Assembly (NCBI RefSeq): GCF_016808335.1
Contig: NC_053144.1
Span: 18,832,403 to 18,896,402 of the forward strand
Source of the DNA: Panicum virgatum
Taxonomy: Eukaryota > Streptophyta > Magnoliopsida > Poales > Poaceae
Direction: 5' to 3'
DNA length: 64,000 nucleotides
In this document: positions 1 to 10,239 of the stretch, piece by piece
Numbering within the stretch: position 1 is the first letter of the stretch
Layout: the number at the start of each line of letters is the position of its first letter
Notes under the pieces: model-generated
Database searches by the model: none
Told to the model about the DNA's origin: nothing
What the model saw: the letters and a program-made list of their open reading frames with translations, nothing else
Made by a program: the position numbers and the translations under genes

Positions 1-2551
1 CGCATAATTAGCTCTGATGAAGATACAGTGGTCATGAAGAAAGTGGCAAATAGATTTAAGACATTTGTGTTGTATTATGATCATCACAGCCATATCCATA
101 GTAACGGGGAAGACATAGTTTTGAATCCTCTTTCGTCACTGCCTAAGGTGCTAAGTCCCAAGAAGGTGGATCACATGCCCAAGTTACATGGTGAAAAGCT
201 ACCTACATTCTACGATAACATTTATAGCAGCAATGGAGCTGAACATGGGATAGGATCAGTGGGTGGCGGCGACGATGATATTTCAGAATTTTTGGACTCT
301 GACTATGAGGTAGAAGATGACGATGACGACCTATTTAGTGACAATGTGGATAATACAATGATTGATCAGGGTGTTGCCAAGGGCAAGAAAATCTCCAAGG
401 GTGTTGTATCAAGGACAAGGTACAATGTGATGGAGGCAAACAGTTCAGTGAGATATTGGGATGCGATATCTACAGATGAAGAAGAGCTAGATTTGTCTGA
501 ATCAGATGAGGAAGGTGAAGTTGGCAAGAACTTGAAGTCATTCGGACCCGAGGATATGAACAACCCAATTTTTAAGATTGGGATGAAGTTTCATTTAGTA
601 GAGGTGCTCAGAAAGGCCATTACAGAGTATAGTCTGAAGCACAGAGTTCAGATCAAGATGCCAAAGAATGACAGAACCAGAATTGAAGCTCATTGTGCTG
701 ATGGCTGCCCTTGGTACTTATATGCTTCTTTTGACAGTAGGGTGAGTTGTTTCTTGGTGAAGAGATATGTTGCAGATCACAACTGTGTGAAGCAATGGGT
801 TCTGAAGAGGTGCACAGCTAAGTGGCTTGCAGAGAAGTATATGGATAAGTTCAGAGCAGATGAGAAGACGACACTAACAAACTTTGCTAGAACAGTGCAG
901 ATGGACTGGAATCTGACTCCATCAAGAAGCAAACTTGGAAGAGCAAGAATGCCTGCAATGAAGAGCATCTATGGAGATGAGATACAACAATTCAACAAAT
1001 TGTGGGACTATGGCCATGAGCTTAGAAGGTCCAACCCAGGTACCTCTTTCTACCTGAAATTGAGCAATGGATGTTTCAGCACGTTGTACATGTCACTAGA
1101 TGCATGTAAGAGAGGATTTTTGAAAGGATGTACAAGCAAAAGGGATTGATTCCTGCTGTGGAGAAAGTGTTCCCTGAATCAGAACACAGGTTCTATGTCA
1201 GACATTTATATTCCAATTTCCAAGGGCATTTTAAGGGAGAAAACTTAAAGGACCAGCTATGGGCATGTGCTAGATCAAGTACAATTGAGAAATGGAATAT
1301 GAACATGGATAAGATGAAGGCTCTTAACAATGATGCATATGAATGGTTGAAGAAGATGCCACCACAGACATGGGTGAGGGCTTTCTTTAGTGAATACCCC
1401 AAGTGTGACATACTATTGAATAACAGCTGTGAAGTATTCAACAAGTACATACTAGAAGCAAGAGAGTTGCCAATGCTTAGTATGTTGCAAAGAATCAAGA
1501 CTCAACTCATGACAAGGCACTACAACAAGCAACAAGAGGCAGTAGAAAAATGGGAAGGTATGTCAATATGCCCTAAGATTAGGAAGAAGGTTGCAAAGAA
1601 TGCTGAGTATGCCAACACATGCTATGTGCAGCCAGCTGGGAAAGGCATTTTTCAGGTTCAAGATAGAGACATACAGTACATTGTTGACATATCTAGAAGG
1701 CACTGTGATTGTAGGAGGTGGGACTTAACTGGGATACCTTGCAGCCATGCCATCTCTTGCTTGAGGAATAAAAGGATCCCCCAAGAGTCAGTACTCCCTC
1801 ATTGCTATTCCATTGAAGCATTCCTGAAGGCATATTAGTACAACATATGGCCGTGCAATAACCAGAGCAAGTGGGTGAATGTGAATGGTCCTGAAATTAG
1901 ACCACCAGTATATGAGAAAAGGGTTGGGAGGACTAGTAAAGCAAGAAGGAAGGCAGCACATGAGGTACATGGCAACAAAGGAAGTGAACTGTCAAAACAT
2001 GGTGTCCAAATCCATTGCAGCCACTGTCAAGAAACTGGGCACAACATAGCCACCTGTGAAAGGAAGAAAGCAGGATTGCCACCAATACGTAAGAATAAAG
2101 TGAGAGAAACTCCATCTGTTGATCCTACATGGCCCCAACCTACTAAATAACAACCCGTTACCCAAGAAGTCCATACCCAGGATGAGACAGCAAGTCAACA
2201 GATATTGTCACAGCTTACCAATCCAATGGTGTCTCAACTCCAACAAGAGGTGTGCAATTGCAGCATTTTTTCCTATTTCAATTGATGTACATACTGATTA
2301 GTTGTATTTTTTAGGCCACACAATGCAGTAGGACAGACATTGTTCCTGATCCAATCCTTGATAGTGCCTACATCCTCTCCAACATTCCATCAGCAAGGCC
2401 TATTCCTCCAACCACTGCCACCAAATCTGGAAGGGTGTCAAGACCATCGGCCAAGAGGAAGGCTACAGAACAATCAACAAAGAAGAAGGGTACTGAACCG
2501 GCAACTAAAAAGAAGTATTCTAGAGCAGCAGCAAAGAAGAAGGCTGGATAG
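1..2551 (+). pseudogene. MuDR-type Mutator transposase gene, broken, 5' end outside the window
   Basis: The reading frame is open from base 1 to 1149 and encodes the plant MuDR N-terminal region followed by the MuDR DNA-binding domain (about bases 580-1110, ending DACKRGFLKGC). A second frame (1128-1838) resumes at KQKGLIPAVEKVFPE and carries the C-terminal half with a SWIM zinc finger (CDCRRWDLTGIPCSHA). A zinc knuckle (CSHCQETGHNIATC) follows at about 2020-2070. In MuDR transposases the first part of the DDE catalytic domain sits between these two blocks, and here it is missing, so the junction near 1122-1130 is an internal deletion that also shifts the frame. Two in-frame stops follow, TAG at 1836-1838 and TAA at 2148-2150. 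A likely small intron (about 2250-2314, GT...TTTTTTAG) precedes a basic lysine-rich tail ending at TAG 2549-2551. The protein cannot be catalytically active. Confidence 0.85.
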
Positions 2552-2989
2552 TAAGGTCCGAGATGGAGGCTGGCCAATATTTTGTGGATGATAGTTGTCT
2601 TTTGTGTAGTTATATACACCTGCAAGCATCTTCTGCAGATGATACTTGTCTTTTGTAAATGGCAATGTTGCCTTTTTGTGTCATATTTAGGGAAAGCTAC
2701 CACCTGAAACTACAACGTGATGGCATATCAGATAGTTTATCCTGTAAGATGAAACTACTACTACATTATGCAATGCAATGCATTGTATAACTGATGCTTC
2801 TCATAGTATTGTCACTGCATTTCAAATGATCACATAGATAGAACTTGCATTCATTCAAACAAAGATATGAACGGACGAAGTCCATGGAGGGCTGCATTGC
2901 AAAATAAACCAGGCGTCCAACAGCTCGCATGACCCAGCCTCCACGCTGGACAATCCACGTAGGCAAGAGAAGCCTCCATGTAGGCATTT

Positions 2990-3104
2990 GGACCTCCACA
3001 GCAACGCTTAAATAGATTGTGGATCTAAATGACCGATTTAAAAGTTGATGGACCTAGATGGGACTTCGGGAAAAGTTTATGGACCGACAGTGAAATTTAC
3101 TCTA
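2990..3104. repeat. Putative 3' terminal region of the MULE
   Basis: The stretch reading GGACTTCGGGAAAAGTTTAT and GACCGACAGTGAAATTTACT lies about 450-550 bp past the transposase tail and looks like the terminal sequence of a grass DNA transposon. The partner left terminus is outside the window, so an inverted repeat cannot be shown. This is an inference from position and general appearance. Confidence 0.3.
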
Positions 3105-3347
3105 ATCTAATTATTGCTTACTTTAAATTTGTGTCAAATTTACTTAACTTTGACTAAGTTTATAGAATAATTTAATAACATTTACAAAACCAAAGAAAAA
3201 TGCGCCGTTAGAACATATTTCATGATGGATGCAAACTAAGCTAATTTGATATTGAAGATGTTGGAGTTTTTTTATAAATTTGATCAGAATTAGACAAGTT
3301 TGATCTAGAACAGAACCAAATTGAACACTAATTTGTAACGGAGGGAG
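3100..3347. mobile_element. Stowaway-like MITE remnant
   Basis: An AT-rich block rich in TTTGAC/GTCAAA-type motifs ends with AACGGAGGGAG, the reverse complement of the Stowaway terminal motif CTCCCTCCGTT. The left terminus is not recognisable, so this is a partial copy. The next 230 bp (3348-3579) hold nothing I can identify. Confidence 0.45.
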
Positions 3348-3579
3348 CCAGCTCAATGATATATACCATCTTGATTTTTAAAAATGGATAAATGTTTAAT
3401 AAGTCTGCAACAACTTAGAGCGTGAACTATCTGCTACATATTTTCGTTTATTTGAATTAGAAAGGCCTCGAAATATGCAAGTTCAGTCTATCCACGTACG
3501 CAACATACAATGCCCAAAGGATTAGGAGCTAAAGGCATACATCCTCCGTCCACAAATGCAAGCATTTTAGAACTTTTAT

Positions 3580-4580
3580 GTCACACAACAGTCCAAATAA
3601 TACCGATCAAGTGCACTAATTAACCATTTAACTTAATCCTCCGATACTGTACTTCACCAGTACACCTAGACTGCCTGCTATAACCAGGATCGATTACACG
3701 GGAACTCTCGCCAAAAGACGAGCACAGGTGATTACAAGCAACAAAAGTTTTCAAACTTAACTTACAACCAGAGTTAAACAAAAGTCTCCAAATTAATTTA
3801 CAATAAAGTTTTATAAGCCAGGGTTACATATTGTATACAGAGTTCAAACGCAGTGAAAAATACAATCAGTTTGAAACAAGCTTCAAAATAAAGTACGGTA
3901 GATAACGTCGATGACAAAAGAAGAGCTTCACATCTTGCCCACTGATGTGAGGCTCACCTGCCTGCACTTCACGAAGAAGACGGGATCCACTCGACCGTCC
4001 AACCTGGAGGAAGAGGCTGACCAATCCAGGACGCACTGATTTCCTCGAAGTCTTCCGGAATACAGCCTGCTCAGAAGGGTTACAACCAAACCCTGAGTAC
4101 TCTAATACTCAGCAAAGCTTACCCGGCTATTGGTATATACTTAGCCGACTCCTAAATATGCACGGCTTTTGGCTCTGGAGTTCTTTTGCTGAAAAGCCAC
4201 TAGTACTGGATCCTTACTTTCAATATTTTAGCTCTAATTAGTTTGATAAATAACACTAGATTTGCCTGAACAGCTAATACACACATGGTTGTTCATATTA
4301 TCTTTTCCAGAACATAACCATACATCCACCTTTCATCTGTCTGTCCTTTCAATCCTTACTACGATACGACGCATTGACCAAGGCTCTCATATCCGCGAGT
4401 CACGGCGAATCGATCCGATTTAACCTTGCAAGGTGGACCTAACTCACACGCCCAGTGCGACCCTGTCGAGTCACACCATGTAACTATTCCCATAATTACC
4501 CCGAAGTCTGAATCAAGCCCGCAAACACCCGGATGATGAGCCCCGCACGTGCGAACACCCGGTGAACCTGTGGGCCACTT
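3580..4580 (-). repeat. 3' LTR portion of the outer gypsy element
   Basis: Minus-strand sequence directly joined to the broken RT frame near 4580. It shows features common in grass gypsy LTRs, such as the GAGTATTAGAGTACTCAGGG segment (about 4094-4113). It has no coding potential and ends in ...GTTGTGTGACA at 3580. The joint with RT means the rest of pol and the LTR start were lost in a deletion. Confidence 0.5.
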
Positions 4581-5126
4581 CACCAAATACTCATAAAGAC
4601 CATAACGAGTGGAGAATGCTGTTATTGGTATATCTGATGGCCGGATTTTGATTTGATGATAACCAGATCGAAGATCTATTTTCGAGAAGAACTTGGCACC
4701 GGCTAATTGATCAAAGAGAATATCAATGCGAGGAAGAGGATATTTGTTTTTGATGGTGACCGCATTCAAATGTCGATAGTCCACACACAATCTTAACCCA
4801 TGATCTTTCTTTTTCACGAACAAGGCTGGACAACCCCATGGTGAAGTACTGGGTCGGATAAAACCCTTATCTAATAATTCTTGCAATTGTATTTTCAATT
4901 CAGCCAACTCACTAGGAGTCATTCTATATGGTCGCCGAGATATAGGTGTTGTACCAGGCTGTAGTTCAATCACGAACTCCACATCTCGATCGGGAGGCAT
5001 ACCTGGTAATTCTTCTGGAAACACATCAGGATACTCACTGACCACCGGAATTTCTGCTATACTTTTTCCTTTAAGGTGATAAATTGCATTGATGGGTAGT
5101 TCATGCTTAGAAAGATGCATATCCAC
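4575..5126 (-). pseudogene. Ty3/gypsy pol fragment (reverse transcriptase N-terminal part)
   Basis: The frame contains the conserved gypsy linker and RT start: [19 protein letters not shown], then [20 protein letters not shown], then [15 protein letters not shown]. It stops resembling RT after YEYLVK near 4580, before the catalytic YXDD box. The remaining frame down to 4359 is LTR read-through. RT without the YXDD motif, RNase H and integrase is not functional. It belongs to the outer minus-strand element. Confidence 0.85.
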
Positions 5127-5520
5127 TTTTATATATGAGTAGAATAGGTTGAAGACAATCTAATATAGGCTTGAGAGACTTGATGAGATGAGTATTTCTA
5201 TGATCTTTTGCAAGAGAACCTCACTTATGTTTGATATGCATTCTTTTGAAAACTCTTCACGATGAAACAAGGTAAAGGTTTGAAGTTCGCTTAAGTTTGA
5301 GAGCATTGCATTTATCTATTATTGTGGCTTGTTCTTTAATTGCTAGTCTATCTCCCATAATGAAAAAGTAGCCGGTCACAACATGAACTTAAATGCTAAA
5401 TACTTGAGAGAGCAATATGTCTTGTTATGTATGACTAAGTGCAGAGAGGACATTGAGGGGCAACGCTGATTTCTTTATAAGCAAAGCTCCTGGACTTACT
5501 CGAGGACGAGCAATATTTAA

Positions 5521-5532
5521 GCATGGGGGGAA
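5521..5532 (+). other. Polypurine tract of the nested element
   Basis: GCATGGGGGGAA lies directly before the LTR start TGTTGGCG. A G-rich purine run at this place primes plus-strand DNA synthesis in LTR retrotransposons, and it marks the DNA to its left as the 3' internal end. Confidence 0.7.
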
Positions 5533-6993
5533 TGTTGGCGCTCCTTAAGTACCCCTTTTTATCCCTTGTTTATCTTTGATAATGGCAGGAATTTAATATC
5601 AAAATCACTAACCGTCCTAACCCCGGCCTAATTATTGGTCATTTTCACACTTGCACATATATTTTGGAGGAACTTCGTTTTTGCAGGTTTTTGGCATATT
5701 TTGGAGCATGAAATGACGAGGCCCGTGATCGAGCGCTGACATGGGGAAAGACGAAGGCCAAAGCCCAAAGGGAGGACCAAAGCCCATGTTGATTCGAAAC
5801 CCATTCACGCACATCCATCCTCCAAGAGAGCCCAAAGGACCGAGCCCACGAAGATGAGATCAAGATACTTCGGGATTAAGCAAAGCAAATGAAGATTTAA
5901 GGAAGGATTCCGTATCCTATCCTTTCCTCGAAGATATCTCCAAGATAACGACGTTCAAAGGGGTGCAATCGTGAAGGACATAAACTCTAGAAGATGCGAG
6001 GAGTCTACACGCAAAAGATGAGACCGAGGCGAGCCCGAAAGGGGGTAGGCCGGCTGGCTTAGGCCCATGGGGCCGGCCGGCCTAGCCCGTTTCTGAGGCG
6101 GTTCGGCCTCTCCTTCGACCGGTGGCTTCCTCGGCTTATAAATAGCTCGCACCTTATTCAACTCGCAGCATCCATCCACCCAGAACTCGATGAAAACCTA
6201 GGGTCAAGACCGGAGGGAGACGACGGCCGCCGCAAGTCTTCGAAGTTGTCTAGGAGATGGCTTAGGCCGCCCCTAGCCGCCATGGCCTCCCTGCGTGGTT
6301 GTGCCATGGTGGAGTTCATGAGCTAGTTGGAGTCGTCAATGGTATGTACTCAGTGGTGACGATCCAAACGAATCTATTATGTGAGTAATGATAATCATGT
6401 CTTCCGAATCTATTAGCGATCATGTTCTCACTTTCGATTTCGTTCTTTTCTTTGGGTTTGTTTCATCTTAGATCTATTATCGATATAGATCGCTTAGTAT
6501 GATCTTGTAGTTATGGTGGCTAGAGGTTCATGGCGGAACTACCAAAGGGGGTTCTACTTGCTTCAGGGTACTTTCATCCAAAAGGGTGGCGTCATGACAG
6601 GGCGTTGCCACTGAGTAGGTGGAGTATCGAGGGATCGGATTGGAGATTTTGAGTTTAAAGATGCTTTTGATTGAGATGCATGATTTATTTTCTCGTTAGC
6701 TTGAACTACAACTAGATGACGATAGGCCTAGTCATGTCTTTGGTTTTGCTATGATTAAGCCTATGTTCATGGATGAGATCAACCTTTACACATCACTCAT
6801 ATCAGTGAAAGGTTTACCCTTTATATGCAATCAATGCTTCATGTTAGGATAGATCTGTTAGATTAGATGGAAAACCTTAGTTAGTTCTTTGTCGATCCAC
6901 GGATTGATAAACCTTGGGGGAATGCTCTAAGGGAAAAGCTACACGAACCGTGCGCTTGCGGTATACAAATCGGGGCGCTAAGGAGCGTCAACA
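5533..6993 (+). repeat. LTR of the nested Tat/Athila-like element
   Basis: It begins TGTTGGCGCTCCTTAAG and ends CTAAGGAGCGTCAACA, which are near-perfect inverted copies of each other, as LTR ends often are. A TATA box (TATAAATA, about 6137-6144) is followed by transcribed-leader-like sequence. Length is 1461 bp. The second LTR copy is not in the window. Confidence 0.75.
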
Positions 6994-7001
6994 AGCTTTT
7001 C

Positions 7002-7020
7002 TGGCGCCATTGCCGGGGAT
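7002..7020 (+). other. Primer-binding site, tRNA-Asp type
   Basis: TGGCGCCATTGCCGGGGAT starts 8 bases after the LTR end and matches the form of PBS complementary to the 3' end of plant tRNA-Asp, as used by Tat/Athila-lineage elements. One or two differences from the usual motif are visible. Confidence 0.75.
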
Positions 7021-7439
7021 CGGCAACTCGAACCCAAGGGCGATCTATCTAGTTTTTTGGACTAATCCTAATTTTTATTATTGCATATACCCTTATTTTC
7101 TTGTTTGTGTCCTTGAAAGCAGGTGGAAAAAGTTAGACACCAAACTTGGACTTCGAGAAGTCCATAATCCACTTCGACAAATTTCAACAATCGGCAACAA
7201 GATGATCGAGGAGCCTCGACATGGAACATCGACAACGTCCACATCGACATGATGGCAACAACATCAAGATTCGCTCTTTAGTGGTAGGTGCTAACTTTTG
7301 TTAGTGGCCCAGAATCCGCTATCGAGTCCCCACTCCCCAAAGCAAAAAATGATAAATAAGGTACGCCGCCATATCAATTGATTTTAAAGACTGATGTTTT
7401 TGGGAAGAATTGTTTGTTCAAGCAATAGGTATGAAGCAT

Positions 7440-8530
7440 GCCCACAAAGAAAATCGTGCGATCATCATCATCTATGAAGTATTACTGTTGTGATGAGTTT
7501 TTCGTCCAAGATCAGAAAAGTACCATGAGCAAATAATAGATTATTTTGAAGCTCCATCAAGTCTTCTTTCCAACAGATCAAGAACCATCAACTTTGGAGA
7601 TCGGTGTGAAGAGTTATGGTAAAATCTTTCAACGCTGCGCGTTCTGAAATCCCTCTGGTCAGATTGCAGCGCCGTAATAAAACGAGCATAACTTCTTTAT
7701 CCGGAGTCTAATTGGGATTAATAACCACTTGTTGGAAAGATAATTTGATGCACCTTGCAATGGAGGAGAAGTTTGGTACATGTTCTGCACTGGATGAAGG
7801 GGAATTCAATGAGGACAGATGCAGTAGCAACCGACGAAGAAGGTGATGATGATATCAAAAGATGATTGGAAGGCTGTGTACACAAAAGATGATGATTTGA
7901 AGTTGACCAAAGCTAGAGGCAATAAGATTAGAAGAATCACGACACCACCTATCTTCTCCAGTGGGATGCTCGATATACTTCTAATCGAGTGATGCTATCA
8001 AGGAAGGAAACCGTTCGGATCATCAACACGAAGCACATGAGCATCTTCGATCCCGACACCTTAGGCAAAGCAAGAACCATGGAAACAGACCATTGGAGCC
8101 ATGATACCCGCTGGTGAATCAATGGTGAAGACCTTGAAGCCAAGGACGCACGACACTATGCTCCAAAGACCACATGATCGAGATCATTGACATCTTCGGG
8201 CGAATTCACAAGAAGATATTGTTCTCATCAGTGTCCAGCCCAACCTCAGAAGCAAAGAGCAGCATATTTTTGGATATTCAAAAGCTCCACGAAGTTCCCG
8301 TTCCAACGAATCAAGAACCAAGTCAATCAGAGATTCCTACAAGTGGGTATGGCCAAAATATTGAAGGTTGTGCACTCTGAAAATTTATGGACAGCACGCA
8401 GCACCAAAAGTGAAATGGGCATAACTCTCTCGTTTGGATTCGGTTTAAGATGAATGACCACTAGTTGGAAAGGTAATTTCATAAACATTTCAATAGATCT
8501 ATATTTTGGTATATGTTCTGTTGAGTATAC
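7440..8530 (+). repeat. Diverged duplicated modules in the nested element's internal DNA
   Basis: Two stretches about 730-760 bp apart share ordered motifs. The first (about 7545-7800) has GAAGCTCCATCAAG, CAACAGATCAAGAACC, GAGCATAACTTCT, CCACTTGTTGGAAAGATAAT and TGGTACATGTTCTG. The second (about 8280-8530) has AAGCTCCACGAAG, CAACGAATCAAGAACC, GGCATAACTCTCT, CCACTAGTTGGAAAGGTAAT and TGGTATATGTTCTG. Neither is convincingly coding. This is an old internal duplication in the 5' spacer of the element. Confidence 0.55.
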
Positions 8531-10047
8531 AGGAGAGATTCCACAAAGAAGAGGCAGGAGCAACGCGATGAGAACAAGATAGAGAAGATGACGATGACAA
8601 CAATGAAGGGGAGCTTGGGCGATGCTTTCATCAAGCGTACGTGATAAAATTCAGAGGCTTGGAGCAGAGGAAGAACCCCAATGACATTGGCAAATGAAGA
8701 CACAAACGGTCGACTTTCGACAAATGAAGATGTTGCAAGCAAACCACGATGGATTACAAGAGGCGACATCAAGCTGCATGGACACTTCGGATTCCCGCAC
8801 GAAGGACCATGGCTTCACATCAATGAGAAGGTATGTGAGAAAGTCAAGCTCTATGACTTTAAATGAAGCGCTTTGCGGGAGGCAACCCGTTCATTATTTA
8901 TATATATTAATATGACCGTCTACATTGCACTCTTTAATCGGAATATCAAGTAACATTGTACCGTTGCTCTAACAAAAACCACAACTTCATGTTGTTCATT
9001 CTAAATGTTATTGAGGGAGCATTTTGTTATTTGATCTTGGGAAACTTGTAGACCTTTTTGTGTGCCTATTAACGTTTTTGAGTCTTTTTCTTTGTGTCTT
9101 TTTAGAGAGATTTATGAAGCATTGCACCACCCTTTGATTCTAAACTTGTGGCTAGTTAACTTAGACTAACTTTTTGTTTTGTTTTAGACCACCTCATCAT
9201 ATCATATCATTTTGTTCACCTACCCCGTGTTGCATTGCATACCATGTTGTTCGTCTCACCCTTGCATTGCATTACATGTTGCATTTAAAAAAAACCTTTT
9301 CTAAAAACATTGACTAGCCTCGCTTTTGAGATCCTAAAACCCTTAGGAAAACTACTCATAGAGCAATCCTAAAACAATAGGTTATGTTTTTCATTCAAAA
9401 AAATCTAACTTTTATTTCTCTCTAGTTTTTTTTTAAAAAACCACCTTAGATAGAATTTCTATACCCAACACTCTCTCTTCAAAATTTTTTGTTTTAAGCC
9501 AAAAAAATATAGGAAACCCATAAACCTATTTCTAAAACCTTGTTAGCTCGGTTGCTTGGTCCTTTTCGATAAATAACCTTTTCATTGACAAAAGCCTCAC
9601 TTCTTATGAATTGTCGCGAAGGCTTTTTGTCACTCTTAGCAATTGTTTTTGAATAAGCTAGTTGCGGAACAACATCGAAAGGTCCTTTCAACCTTGCTAA
9701 CACTTGTTTTTGCTAACTTTGCATTTGCACTTTGCATCCATTCCATTGTTCATGCACTCATTTTGCTAGTTTGGTCTCAACTTTATTGATGAAAACTTTC
9801 ATATCCATGTTAATGCTTCACGTGAGCATTTTCCTTTTTGCAATCTTGTGTAAACATGGTGTTTAGACATGATTGAAGACCATAATCATTTAGTTACCAA
9901 GCTATGAGGTTGCATTTGGTTGGTTTATAAGCTTTGCAATGCGCTTTATTTTTTTCTTGTGCTATTAAGGCCTATTGATCTTAGGATAGACATGGTGTTT
10001 TGACCTTGGTTAAATAAGTCTTTTTGGCTATGGAGAAGTTCGGCAAC

Positions 10048-10236
10048 CTAGTTGTAAACATGGTGTTTAGAACTAGGTGTAAACATTGTCTTTTTGTCGG
10101 CCTTATGAGATAAGGTAGCATCTTCTTGAGTAATAGCCTTATTAACTAGTTCTGTAAAGTTAGCACAAGTAGTTAGAGCCAGTTTGGTGCTCAGTCCCCT
10201 CCTGAAGCAATCCTGCCTCTTTTCATCACTATCCAA
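10048..10236 (-). pseudogene. Ty3/gypsy gag fragment
   Basis: A 62-residue piece with the gag (Retrotrans_gag) signature: DEKRQDCFRRGLSTKL followed by FTELVNKAITQEDA. Both the N-terminal part of gag and everything after about residue 60 are missing. It belongs to the outer minus-strand element and is cut by the nested insertion on its low-coordinate side. Confidence 0.75.
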
Positions 10237-10239
10237 CTT

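Larger units (their letters stand above)
5127..10047 (+). mobile_element. Nested Tat/Athila-like gypsy element, one LTR flanked by internal DNA on both sides
   Basis: The order on the plus strand is 3' internal end with polypurine tract (about 5127-5532), LTR (5533-6993), primer-binding site (7002-7020), then 5' internal/spacer DNA to about 10047. This is a permuted order compared with an ordinary element, which has LTRs on the outside. The internal DNA holds no long coding frame. It contains the motif GCGCTTTGCGGGAGGCAACC (about 8869-8888), which resembles a conserved non-coding stretch of Tat/Athila elements. Three copies of a TAAACATGGTGTTT-like motif occur at about 9850, 9985 and 10053. 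Boundaries with the outer element are estimated from where its pol and gag frames break. Confidence 0.6.
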
